A stretch of DNA of 5,885 nucleotides. It comes from an uncultured Eubacteriales bacterium (lineage in GTDB: Bacteria > Bacillota_A > Clostridia > Oscillospirales > Acutalibacteraceae). The position numbers were made by a program, and so were the translations under genes. The stretch covers positions 1-5,885 of the forward strand of contig CAKSGI010000126.1 in NCBI GenBank assembly GCA_934454005.1. The letters run 5' to 3'. The notes under the pieces were generated by a model. That model saw only the letters and a list, made by a program, of their open reading frames with translations. It searched no databases and had not been told where the DNA came from. Numbering within the stretch: the first letter of the stretch is position 1; each line of letters begins with the position of its first letter. Of this stretch, positions 1-5,739 are shown piece after piece.

Positions 1-1186
1 CTTGTTCTGCCTCATCCCGGTAATAATCCGTTCCTTCTACCTTATAGTAAATCTTATATTCTCCTGCATCTGTCGCAGTTGGAATTTCCTCACTCCAGTC
101 TGTCTTTTTCGTTTTCCACTCGAATTTTTTCTCTTCCTGGTTATATACATACTCCTTCTTGTCCATACAATACAGCAGCTTACCACCGGATGTTTTTGAT
201 TCAGAAACTAAGTTCTGAGATTCCTTATTATATGTTAAATTTGCCGGGGTTACAGTTACTTCCGGGGTGTATTTCGCTTCTTCCCATTCTTTCTTTGCTT
301 GGTTGACCTTGTCCTTCAGCTCCTTCTCGTAGGCATTTACCTGCTTCAACCACTCGTCTGCTGTGTAGATTGGTTCGGTTTCGTTTGGATTTAGGTCATC
401 AGTACAGCCCATACGCATCGCATTGCAACCCCAACCGTTCAATTTATAATCATCAGCGTCTCCGTATGCACCAAATCCGACAAAACTTTTTTCGCCACAT
501 TTAAACATAATAAACTTATAATGTCCGATTTCATCCGTCTTGCGTTCTCCTTTATCATACAGTTTTTTTTCTGCATGATACCATCCGTCAAAAGGGTTCT
601 TATAGCTCCACGCTAAGTTTTCACCAGTAGAAAAAGCGTCCGTAACAAGACTTAGTAAATGTGAAGTTTTATGGAATACACTTCTCTGATAATATCCTAT
701 CATTGACGACATCATCGATTCCATAATCAATTCCGGATTAAGGTATACTGCGGTCTGATATTCTTCCCCTCTAAAGTTATTATCATTTTTTCGAAGCTCG
801 TTAAGTTCATTTAGCCACGTTGCCTGAAGTCTTAAATTATCAAAAGTAAACCAATTAGATTCGAGTTTCTCCTTATTTTTGTCATCACAAAAAGCCTTGT
901 AGCAATCGTAGACTTCTTGGTGTCCATAACTGGCTAATTTAGTTTCATCTCCTAATGCTTTTTCATAACCAGCTTTTGAGTGTGTGCTTTTATGCTCGTT
1001 ACAAAGTCTAGCTTCCAGAAATTTCACAGGCCCTTGTTTATATTCTGCTTCTGCCTGCAAATACTTTTCTTTTGCTTTTGCTATTGCTTCATCTGAACTA
1101 TTATTTTCTGCTGTGAAAGCAAAAGACGGAATAATAGATGCTAGCATTGCAAAGACAATTGCTAGAACTAATCCTTTCTTTTTCAT
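1..1186 (-). CDS. Secreted CAP-domain (SCP-like) protein with C-terminal beta-sandwich repeat, 3' end outside window
   Basis: The frame is open from an ATG at 1186-1184 to the left edge (395 codons, no stop), so the C-terminus is missing. AGAAAGGA lies six bases before the ATG. Residues 1-26 form a signal peptide: KKK, a hydrophobic core, then SFAFTA as the likely cleavage region, so the protein should be exported. Residues about 115-245 read as a CAP domain: LNELR (127-131), a histidine at 172, GENLAW (188-193), GWYHAE (201-206), GHYKFI (221-226) and VGFGAYG (236-242). These place the His/Glu/His cavity residues in family order. Lys/Glu-rich helical stretches flank the domain (about 33-50 and 280-304). 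From about 308 a repeat of the MBG/Ig-like type begins (LTYN, then EIPTATDAGEYKIYYKVEG), typical of Gram-positive surface proteins. The biochemical role of bacterial CAP proteins is mostly unknown, and cell-wall attachment cannot be judged without the C-terminus. Confidence 0.85.
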   Translation of the reverse strand, partial: MKKKGLVLAIVFAMLASIIPSFAFTAENNSSDEAIAKAKEKYLQAEAEYKQGPVKFLEARLCNEHKSTHSKAGYEKALGDETKLASYGHQEVYDCYKAFCDDKNKEKLESNWFTFDNLRLQATWLNELNELRKNDNNFRGEEYQTAVYLNPELIMESMMSSMIGYYQRSVFHKTSHLLSLVTDAFSTGENLAWSYKNPFDGWYHAEKKLYDKGERKTDEIGHYKFIMFKCGEKSFVGFGAYGDADDYKLNGWGCNAMRMGCTDDLNPNETEPIYTADEWLKQVNAYEKELKDKVNQAKKEWEEAKYTPEVTVTPANLTYNKESQNLVSESKTSGGKLLYCMDKKEYVYNQEEKKFEWKTKKTDWSEEIPTATDAGEYKIYYKVEGTDYYRDEAEQ

Positions 1187-1230
1187 ACTTTATCCTTTCT
1201 TTTATTTATTAATAATTTCCTTACACTGTA

Positions 1231-1260
1231 ATCATAACATTTTATATCAATAAAAGTCAA
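1231..1260 (-). promoter_or_regulatory. Sigma-A promoter of the CAP-protein gene
   Basis: Read on the minus strand, TTGACT (1260-1255) is followed after 18 bases by TATGAT (1236-1231). A TG dinucleotide one base before the -10 makes it an extended -10. The predicted start near 1224 gives a leader of about 38 nt that includes the AGAAAGGA ribosome site. Confidence 0.75.
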
Positions 1261-1262
1261 AT

Positions 1263-1280
1263 TTACGGCTTATGCTTCAT
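1263..1280 (-). CDS. Possible five-codon leader ORF (MKHKP) with strong ribosome site
   Basis: The minus strand has AAAGGAGG (1298-1291), then ten bases, then ATG AAG CAT AAG CCG TAA. The ribosome site is a better consensus than that of the real gene downstream, and an extended -10 box lies about 50 bases upstream. It could be a leader peptide for the CAP gene, or the surviving 5' end of a gene whose body was deleted. Such a short ORF can arise by chance, and the 10-base spacing is slightly long. No function is assigned. Confidence 0.25.
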   Translation of the reverse strand: MKHKP

Positions 1281-1325
1281 CGCTAATCTTCCTCCTTTAC
1301 ATTTCCGCTTCTTATCTTTGTTTTT

Positions 1326-1334
1326 ATTATAGCA
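1326..1334 (-). promoter_or_regulatory. Extended -10 element (TGC TATAAT) upstream of the small ORF
   Basis: The minus strand reads TGC then TATAAT (1334-1326), a perfect extended -10. No good -35 hexamer is found 16-18 bases upstream, which is tolerated for extended -10 promoters. A start near 1319 would give a transcript covering the five-codon ORF and reading into the CAP gene, as a second and longer leader. Confidence 0.45.
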
Positions 1335-1386
1335 CTCTCACTCTTGCCATTTCTATACTTCGGGCAGAAAATAAAAGAAAAACAAT

Positions 1387-1412
1387 AAAAAATCCCCAGC
1401 CGAAGCAAGGGA
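1387..1412 (-). terminator. Intrinsic terminator with UUCG tetraloop, minus strand
   Basis: The minus strand reads CCCTTGC, TTCG loop, GCTGGGG, A, then six T. C(UUCG)G is an exceptionally stable tetraloop. The stem has one U-U mismatch and one G-U pair and gains a T-A pair at its base. It would stop leftward transcription arriving from the restriction-modification operon about 280 bases upstream, before the CAP-gene promoters. Confidence 0.65.
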
Positions 1413-1453
1413 AACAGTTCGCTTTAAGGAAAATATTCTCTAGATATTACCAG

Positions 1454-1481
1454 TGGATTTTTCCTGAAAATCGTGTATAAT
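1454..1481 (+). promoter_or_regulatory. Promoter of the structured RNA
   Basis: TATAAT at 1476-1481 is a perfect -10. The best -35 with correct spacing is TGGATT (1454-1459, 16-base spacer, 3 of 6 matches), so it is weak. A start near 1488 falls just before the first hairpin of the RNA. Confidence 0.55.
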
Positions 1482-1514
1482 GTAAGCAAGCAGAGGCATA
1501 AAAGCTGCACTTTT

Positions 1515-1537
1515 ACACTTGCTAACAAGTGTTTTTT
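1515..1537 (+). terminator. Internal terminator-like hairpin in the small RNA
   Basis: A perfect 7-bp stem (ACACTTG with CAAGTGT) around a CTAA loop is followed directly by a run of six T that begins at the last stem base. It has the form of an intrinsic terminator, although the stem is not GC-rich. It could end a short form of the RNA of about 50 nt, act as an attenuator, or simply be an internal structural stem. Confidence 0.4.
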
Positions 1538-1601
1538 GGCTGACGAAGCCACCATTGAAAGGATAATTTGACCGACGAGGTCTCTTTGGTTCGCCAGAGT
1601 A

Positions 1602-1629
1602 GGGTATGGTTAGCGCCGTACCCTTTTTT
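1602..1629 (+). terminator. Intrinsic terminator of the small RNA
   Basis: An 8-bp stem GGGTATGG/CCGTACCC (one U-G pair) with loop TTAGCG is followed by six T. The opposite strand has no T run after the hairpin, so it acts in the plus direction only. Confidence 0.75.
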
Positions 1630-1695
1630 ATTTAATAAACTAAGATTTATAAAACTCCCGCTGCAAAACAAAATCGGCTTCAGCAAAGGTATTTG

Positions 1696-2826
1696 TTAAT
1701 TCCATTTACATACTTGATAATTATCTCCACCACTCCATTGTACTTCATTGGATATGCCTCCGTTTTCACCTTGACATACTTTTTTTAATCTCTCACAGGC
1801 ATATTTAAAAGTTCTTTCATCGATATCTATTCCGATATAATCTCTTCCCAATTTATGTGCAACCGCAGCCGTGGTTCCAGAGCCCAAAAAACAATCTAAA
1901 ATCAAATCATCCTTGTTAGTTGCAATTTGAATAATCCTATATAATAGTTGCTCTGGTTTGGGCGTGTCGAAAATATCTTCATCATAGATATTTAAAGCCA
2001 ACAATTCTTTTTTTGCATCTTTTGTTGTGCCTGCAAAATTGCTATCCCAAAGTGTTTCAGGTACAATTCCAAGTTTTGTATTTGCCAATAATTTTTTCAA
2101 TCTAGGAACACCATTTCCATCACTTCCAAACCATATATTATTGTTTGATATTTCTTGTTGCATTCTTTCTTCATTGTAAATCCAACATCTTCCTTTAGGC
2201 GGATTATGTATTTTTCCTGTCGGAGATTTAATAGAGTAGAATTGTGATTCAACAGCATGTCCGGCTTGCACTGACAATGTAACCGACTGCCACGGACCTC
2301 TAGGATCATTATCTGGATTTTTATATCTATTTAGTAATTCCTGTGTCGCTGGTAACAAATTGCGTTTTTTCTTAAATTTCTTAATGTCTTTTGCATATAT
2401 TAAAATATATTCATGATTATTTGAAAATATTTTACGATTCTCCCTCGTGTTTCTTTTTTGCCACACTATTGTTGAAACAAAATTTTCTCTACCAAAAATA
2501 CTATCGCAACATACTTTCAAATACGCCATTTCAAAATCATCAATAGAAATCCAAATGCTGCCATCTTCTTTTAAAAAACCCTTCATTTCAACAATGACAG
2601 TTTTCATCTTTTCTATCCACTCGTCATGCTTTTGGGAATCCTTATAAAATATAAAATCATCCCCTCTATTATATGGTGGATCTATGTATATTAATCCCAC
2701 CTTATGTTCATATATTGATTTTAAATCTTTTAGGACGATTTGATTATCACCCAATATTATAACATGTGGATCTTTCAGTTTTTTCTCTAAAAAAGCTTCT
2801 TTCCCTAATATCACACGCTCTCTCAC
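1696..2826 (-). CDS. Site-specific DNA methyltransferase, beta class (N6_N4_Mtase family)
   Basis: This 376-residue protein is predicted to transfer a methyl group from S-adenosylmethionine to a base in the recognition site of the neighbouring nuclease. The catalytic motif DPPYN (49-53) comes before the AdoMet-binding motif DCFLGSG (311-317), the beta-class order. GDN (26-28) precedes it, FDTPKPEQLLYRI (286-298) forms the motif X region, and the middle (about 100-285) is the likely target-recognition part. DPPY rather than SPPY favours adenine-N6. It resembles type III Mod proteins, but at 376 residues it is far shorter than they usually are, and no Res helicase gene is present. The start is GTG at 2826, overlapping the upstream TGA by four bases (GTGA), so translation is probably coupled. 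No clear ribosome site is seen, and a second GTG at codon 5 is possible. It is the last gene of the operon and ends with TAA. Confidence 0.9.
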   Translation of the reverse strand: MRERVILGKEAFLEKKLKDPHVIILGDNQIVLKDLKSIYEHKVGLIYIDPPYNRGDDFIFYKDSQKHDEWIEKMKTVIVEMKGFLKEDGSIWISIDDFEMAYLKVCCDSIFGRENFVSTIVWQKRNTRENRKIFSNNHEYILIYAKDIKKFKKKRNLLPATQELLNRYKNPDNDPRGPWQSVTLSVQAGHAVESQFYSIKSPTGKIHNPPKGRCWIYNEERMQQEISNNNIWFGSDGNGVPRLKKLLANTKLGIVPETLWDSNFAGTTKDAKKELLALNIYDEDIFDTPKPEQLLYRIIQIATNKDDLILDCFLGSGTTAAVAHKLGRDYIGIDIDERTFKYACERLKKVCQGENGGISNEVQWSGGDNYQVCKWN

Positions 2827-4151
2827 TTTCTACATATAATTAGACGTTCTGCCTCATAATTTATTTCATAATTATTGTCCTGCCTATTAAATCTACTATG
2901 CATAAATTGACCTGGAGAAACTACTTCTACATCAGTGTAATATTTTCTTGCAATTGCTAATATTTCATCAATAGACATTAATCTTGGTGTTGCTCCGCTT
3001 TTTTTATCAAAAGGCGAATACGATAATACAACAGATGTTTGTGCTTTTTGAGCATATTTAAACAATTCATCAAATGCCTTTGGAGCTTTGCTTTTTATAC
3101 AAAATGGAGACTGATGTCTATCATTACGATAAATAGCCCTGCTTAATCCCCCTTTCCCATTTGGAAAAGTTGTGGAAATCTTAGGTGTATCATGCAAACA
3201 CAATGTCTCAAGGATATGGTAATAACGGCTATAATGATATCTAGTATATGGTGGATCCGCATATATCACCTCTACCTCTCCAGGAGATAATTCCTTCAAT
3301 ACATTAATATAATCATCACAAATGACCTCAAAAGCATGTCTATTTTGTGGTCTTTCAGTGTAATAATGCATCCAAATATTAAATTTTTCAAAAACATCAA
3401 TTCCTCTATCTGCTTTTATTTTCTTTGAAAGATTCTTCTTCAATGTTCCATCAGCATTTCTAACTTTTAACGGTTGTGCAAACTGTTTTCCCACAGTATT
3501 CACTACATCTGTTGTTGCCCCCATTAACGCAGCTAATACCTTGCTCTTTAATGGTTCTTCCTGTAAAAATGCATATGCTGCTATAGCATCTATGTCAATG
3601 GCCTGTTTGAACGAAAAATATAGACCTCCATAATAACGTGTTATAGCAGAATCTACCGATTCTGCTTCAGTCTCAATTCTATTTTTTACATCAATAAACG
3701 CTTCTTCTAATTCTGAAGACATTGCATCTTCTATATAATCATATTCTCCCAAGTATGCATAAAGTGATCCCTTTTCTATGATTTCGTACATAGGTTCAAA
3801 GTGTCCATCAACTAAATCTTTCATGCACTTATTTTCATATCTTAAGAGTGCTTTATAGTAATTAAGATTTTTTTTTCGAATCGGAAGGTTCCTTATTTCT
3901 GACTCAATTTGCTTTATGTCTATCCCTGGAATTCCTCCAGTCAATCTTGCCTTACAATATACGCTCGAATAATTTTGAATATCAACCGCCAATATATCGT
4001 ATTGTTGTAACAAAAATTCTGATACAACGCCTGACCCACAAAATAAATCGCACACCTTCCCATTTACAGAATTTAGTTCATCTACATACTCTTTAATTAC
4101 TGGTAGCATTCTAGCTTTACTACCTAAATAATGAACAGTTTTTATATTCAT
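2823..4151 (-). CDS. DNA adenine methyltransferase, D12 (alpha) class
   Basis: Numbering from the ATG at 4151, this is a 442-residue protein. YLGSK (8-12) is motif X, DLFCGSG (35-41) is the AdoMet-binding motif I, and the catalytic DPPYT is at 299-303. This is the alpha-class order of the Dam/FokI-methylase (D12) family, predicted to make N6-methyladenine. The insert of about 230 residues between the motifs, including the target-recognition region, is long compared with Dam (278 residues in total in E. coli). Toward the C-terminus it has LSYSPFD (376-382) and FMHSRFNR (416-423). An upstream in-frame TTG at 4175 would overlap the nuclease gene, but it has no ribosome site. The ATG puts the conserved HYLGSK motif at the usual distance from the N-terminus. 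The ATG lies 11 bases after the nuclease stop, with GGAAGG far upstream and GTGGAG touching the start, so reinitiation or coupling is likely. A GTG at 4157 is an alternative start. Confidence 0.9.
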   Translation of the reverse strand: MNIKTVHYLGSKARMLPVIKEYVDELNSVNGKVCDLFCGSGVVSEFLLQQYDILAVDIQNYSSVYCKARLTGGIPGIDIKQIESEIRNLPIRKKNLNYYKALLRYENKCMKDLVDGHFEPMYEIIEKGSLYAYLGEYDYIEDAMSSELEEAFIDVKNRIETEAESVDSAITRYYGGLYFSFKQAIDIDAIAAYAFLQEEPLKSKVLAALMGATTDVVNTVGKQFAQPLKVRNADGTLKKNLSKKIKADRGIDVFEKFNIWMHYYTERPQNRHAFEVICDDYINVLKELSPGEVEVIYADPPYTRYHYSRYYHILETLCLHDTPKISTTFPNGKGGLSRAIYRNDRHQSPFCIKSKAPKAFDELFKYAQKAQTSVVLSYSPFDKKSGATPRLMSIDEILAIARKYYTDVEVVSPGQFMHSRFNRQDNNYEINYEAERLIICRK

Positions 4152-4162
4152 CTCCACTATAA

Positions 4163-5437
4163 TCACACCTTCCAAAGCCCCAAACTTGGAGTGCTTGCTT
4201 TTATTTTATTCACATTAGTAATAAATCTCGCAATACCTGTCACTCCATTTGCACTTTTCCATGTATTTACTAAATTATCTACCTCTGGATATCTTGGATC
4301 ACCCGGCATGACTAACTCGTATATAAAAGAACGGGTTGATGCCTCGCTAAATACAACATATGGTCTATTTCCTCCAGTAGGATATGGCAGCCCACTTGCT
4401 GCTGCAATTTCAAATCGCCAATTATGACTTGCCACAGATACACTAGGTCTAATTTCTGTAGCCCCCAAAACACCTGCTGAATCTACATTCTTTAATAAAA
4501 TTCTATAGGTTCCCGCTACCCCACCTGCTGTAGCACCAAAATAATTCTGGAATGAAGCTTTATCAAAATTAATCTGTTTCCATCTTGCACTTGCTTTAGG
4601 TACTTCTGCTACTAATATTCTATCCGTTAATGATACTGCCCAAACAAGATTTCCCACTGATGGAACAACTACTGGTGCTACAGATGGAATAGATGTTGAA
4701 ATAACAGCAGATGATTTTTTAGGGATAGATTTTTTAGTTTTTGGAATTGAAGTTAATATTGGTTTACTTATTGAAGTTGCTTTTGGTTGCTTACTATACA
4801 ACGATTTAAGTATACTTCCCGGAACCGTTGTTCCTACTGTCGCTCCTGTACTTGTTCCACCAGTACTTGTAAAAGTCCTACTCTTCTTTGCTGCACTTAA
4901 GTTTACGGCATAATCAATAATCGGATCATTAATATTAAAAAGGAAATTATTATTTATTGAATAGTCTAACCAATCCTCCCAATCTGATTTTAATTTAGCC
5001 ATTTCAGTGTTATTTAAGGTATTGTAAGAATACATTTCAACATTATGAAATAATCCTCTCTCTGTTAAATTTCCAGAACCAATTATTGATATACCACCTG
5101 TTGTTGTTTCAAACCAAGTAACTTTAGGGTGGAACAGATTTTTTCTAGCATCATGAACATATCCATAAACAGTCAAATTTTTATATAATCCACAATATGT
5201 TCTAAGTCTTGCAACCGCTTTGGGGTCTGTGATAGAATCCGTCCCAATTATTAACTCATATTTATTTGCTTTTATATACTTTTCGAAATCTGTATCTCCT
5301 AAAAATAAATCTATTCCATTTTCTTCTGCAAAGGCAAAAGCTCCTGCACCATTTCCTCCTATATTACAAGCATCTATTAATGCCTCTCCCAATCTCATAA
5401 TTGCAGAATATGTTGGATCTTGGATCATTAATTCCAT
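4163..5437 (-). CDS. PLD-family restriction endonuclease, BfiI/NgoFVII-like
   Basis: This 424-residue protein carries one HKD-type phospholipase D motif: HPK (103-105), then IIGSGNLTERGL (118-129) and NVE (132-134). A glutamate (E110) stands where the classical HKD aspartate would be. Enzymes of this type, such as BfiI, dimerise to form one active site and cut DNA without a metal ion. The nuclease domain spans about residues 10-175. Residues about 181-260 are a low-complexity Ser/Thr/Pro/Lys linker. Residues about 263-410 form a second domain (WAVSLTDRILVAEVP, then NWRFEI, YPTGGNRP, ELVMPGDPRYPEVDNL), placed like the B3-like DNA-reading domain of BfiI and NgoFVII. That last assignment is by position and general appearance only. 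The start ATG is seven bases after GAGGAGG. The gene follows the controller gene and precedes two methyltransferase genes in one operon, which supports a restriction role. The length exceeds that of BfiI (358 residues), mainly through the linker. Confidence 0.85.
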   Translation of the reverse strand: MELMIQDPTYSAIMRLGEALIDACNIGGNGAGAFAFAEENGIDLFLGDTDFEKYIKANKYELIIGTDSITDPKAVARLRTYCGLYKNLTVYGYVHDARKNLFHPKVTWFETTTGGISIIGSGNLTERGLFHNVEMYSYNTLNNTEMAKLKSDWEDWLDYSINNNFLFNINDPIIDYAVNLSAAKKSRTFTSTGGTSTGATVGTTVPGSILKSLYSKQPKATSISKPILTSIPKTKKSIPKKSSAVISTSIPSVAPVVVPSVGNLVWAVSLTDRILVAEVPKASARWKQINFDKASFQNYFGATAGGVAGTYRILLKNVDSAGVLGATEIRPSVSVASHNWRFEIAAASGLPYPTGGNRPYVVFSEASTRSFIYELVMPGDPRYPEVDNLVNTWKSANGVTGIARFITNVNKIKASTPSLGLWKV

Positions 5438-5448
5438 AGTATATCCTC

Positions 5449-5482
5449 CTCAATTATAGTCACTATGTTACTTATAGTCAAC
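5449..5482 (-). promoter_or_regulatory. C-box operator pair over the nuclease promoter
   Basis: Two direct repeats on the minus strand, GACTATAAGTAAC (5479-5467) and GACTATAATTGAG (5461-5449), are spaced 18 bases apart. They share GACTATAA and match the GACT/AGTC C-box type bound by controller proteins such as C.Esp1396I (recalled, not searched). One covers the -35 and the other covers the -10, so bound C protein should repress this promoter. The array lies directly after the C gene, just downstream of its stop codon. Confidence 0.7.
5453..5481 (-). promoter_or_regulatory. Promoter of the nuclease-methyltransferase operon
   Basis: TTGACT (5481-5476), a 17-base spacer and a perfect TATAAT (5458-5453) form a near-consensus sigma-A promoter. 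The start is predicted near 5446, leaving only about 9 nt before the nuclease ATG. That would cut off most of the GAGGAGG ribosome site. Transcripts arriving from the C promoter would keep the whole site. Confidence 0.75.
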
Positions 5483-5483
5483 A

Positions 5484-5690
5484 TCAAATATTCCTAAAGA
5501 ATTCTTCAAACGATACGCCTAATGCAACTAGTATTTTCTCTAAGCTTTTTACAGAAGGATTCCTCTTTCCACTTTCAACACCAGCAACATATGTCCTATC
5601 CAGATCAGCACTAAATGCAAGTTTTTCTTGACTAATGCCCTTTTCTTTGCGTAATTCTTTTATTCTACTTCCTATTTTTTCAGTAATCAT
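5484..5690 (-). CDS. Restriction-modification controller (C) protein, XRE-type HTH regulator
   Basis: The product is a 68-residue helix-turn-helix protein and forms nearly one domain. RIKELRKEKG (9-18) is helix 1, SQEKLA (20-25) helix 2, the recognition helix lies in DRTYVAGVESGKRNP (31-45), and LEKILVALGVSFEEFF (50-65) is the C-terminal dimer part. The size and the pattern SQE-LA then DRTY-E-GKRNPS match controller proteins such as C.AhdI and C.BclI. These bind C-boxes as dimers to activate and later repress their own promoter and time nuclease expression. The start chosen is the ATG at 5690, nine bases after AGGAGG. The frame stays open upstream to the window edge, including an ATG at 5840. 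That extension would translate through a strong terminator, the promoter and the operator, so it is rejected. C-box pairs lie on both sides of the gene. Confidence 0.9.
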   Translation of the reverse strand: MITEKIGSRIKELRKEKGISQEKLAFSADLDRTYVAGVESGKRNPSVKSLEKILVALGVSFEEFFRNI

Positions 5691-5710
5691 TCTAAAAAAC
5701 CTCCTAAATA

Positions 5711-5739
5711 ATTTTAGGATACCGTTACTTATAAGTCTA
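5711..5739 (-). promoter_or_regulatory. Promoter of the C gene
   Basis: TAGACT (5739-5734, 4 of 6 matches), a 17-base spacer and TAAAAT (5716-5711) are seen. The -35 is weak and lies inside the C-box array, as expected for a promoter that needs C protein bound upstream for activation. The start near 5704 gives a leader of about 14 nt that keeps GGAGG. A second candidate, TTTACT with TATAGT about 30 bases upstream, cannot be excluded. Confidence 0.6.

Larger units (their letters stand above)
1488..1630 (+). ncRNA. Structured small RNA of about 140 nt, possibly abiF-like
   Basis: The stretch between the TATAAT and a terminator has no convincing ORF but many consecutive hairpins. They are: GCAG/CTGC (1490-1493 with 1505-1508); ACACTTG/CAAGTGT with loop CTAA (1515-1532); GGCT/AGCC with loop GACGA (1538-1550); GACC/GGTC with loop GACGA (1570-1582); CTTTGG/CCAGAG with loop TTCG (1584-1599); and the terminator GGGTATGG/CCGTACCC (1602-1623). 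The 1551-1569 linker is single-stranded and A/T-rich. The hairpin sequences and their order recall, from memory, the abiF RNA that precedes Abi_2 abortive-infection genes in Firmicutes. This was not checked against a covariance model. No Abi_2-like ORF follows, because the next gene is convergent. It could instead be an unrelated regulatory RNA. Confidence 0.6.

Noticed and set aside
984..1253. Plus-strand ORF of 89 codons
   Set aside because: It lies antisense to the signal peptide and start of the CAP gene and across its promoter, with no recognisable family.
1631..1695. Remnant of an Abi_2 gene after the small RNA
   Set aside because: Translation of this short stretch shows stops and no recognisable Abi_2 sequence.
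1696..2826. Type III restriction system Mod subunit
   Set aside because: The motif order fits, but the protein is much shorter than Mod and no Res helicase gene is present. The neighbours are a PLD nuclease and a C protein.
4152..4175. TTG start at 4175 for the D12 methyltransferase
   Set aside because: It has no ribosome site, overlaps the nuclease end, and adds residues before the conserved N-terminal motif. The ATG at 4151 is preferred.
4131..4427. Plus-strand ORF of 98 codons
   Set aside because: It is antisense to the C-terminal part of the nuclease and the start of the D12 gene. There is no ribosome site or family resemblance.
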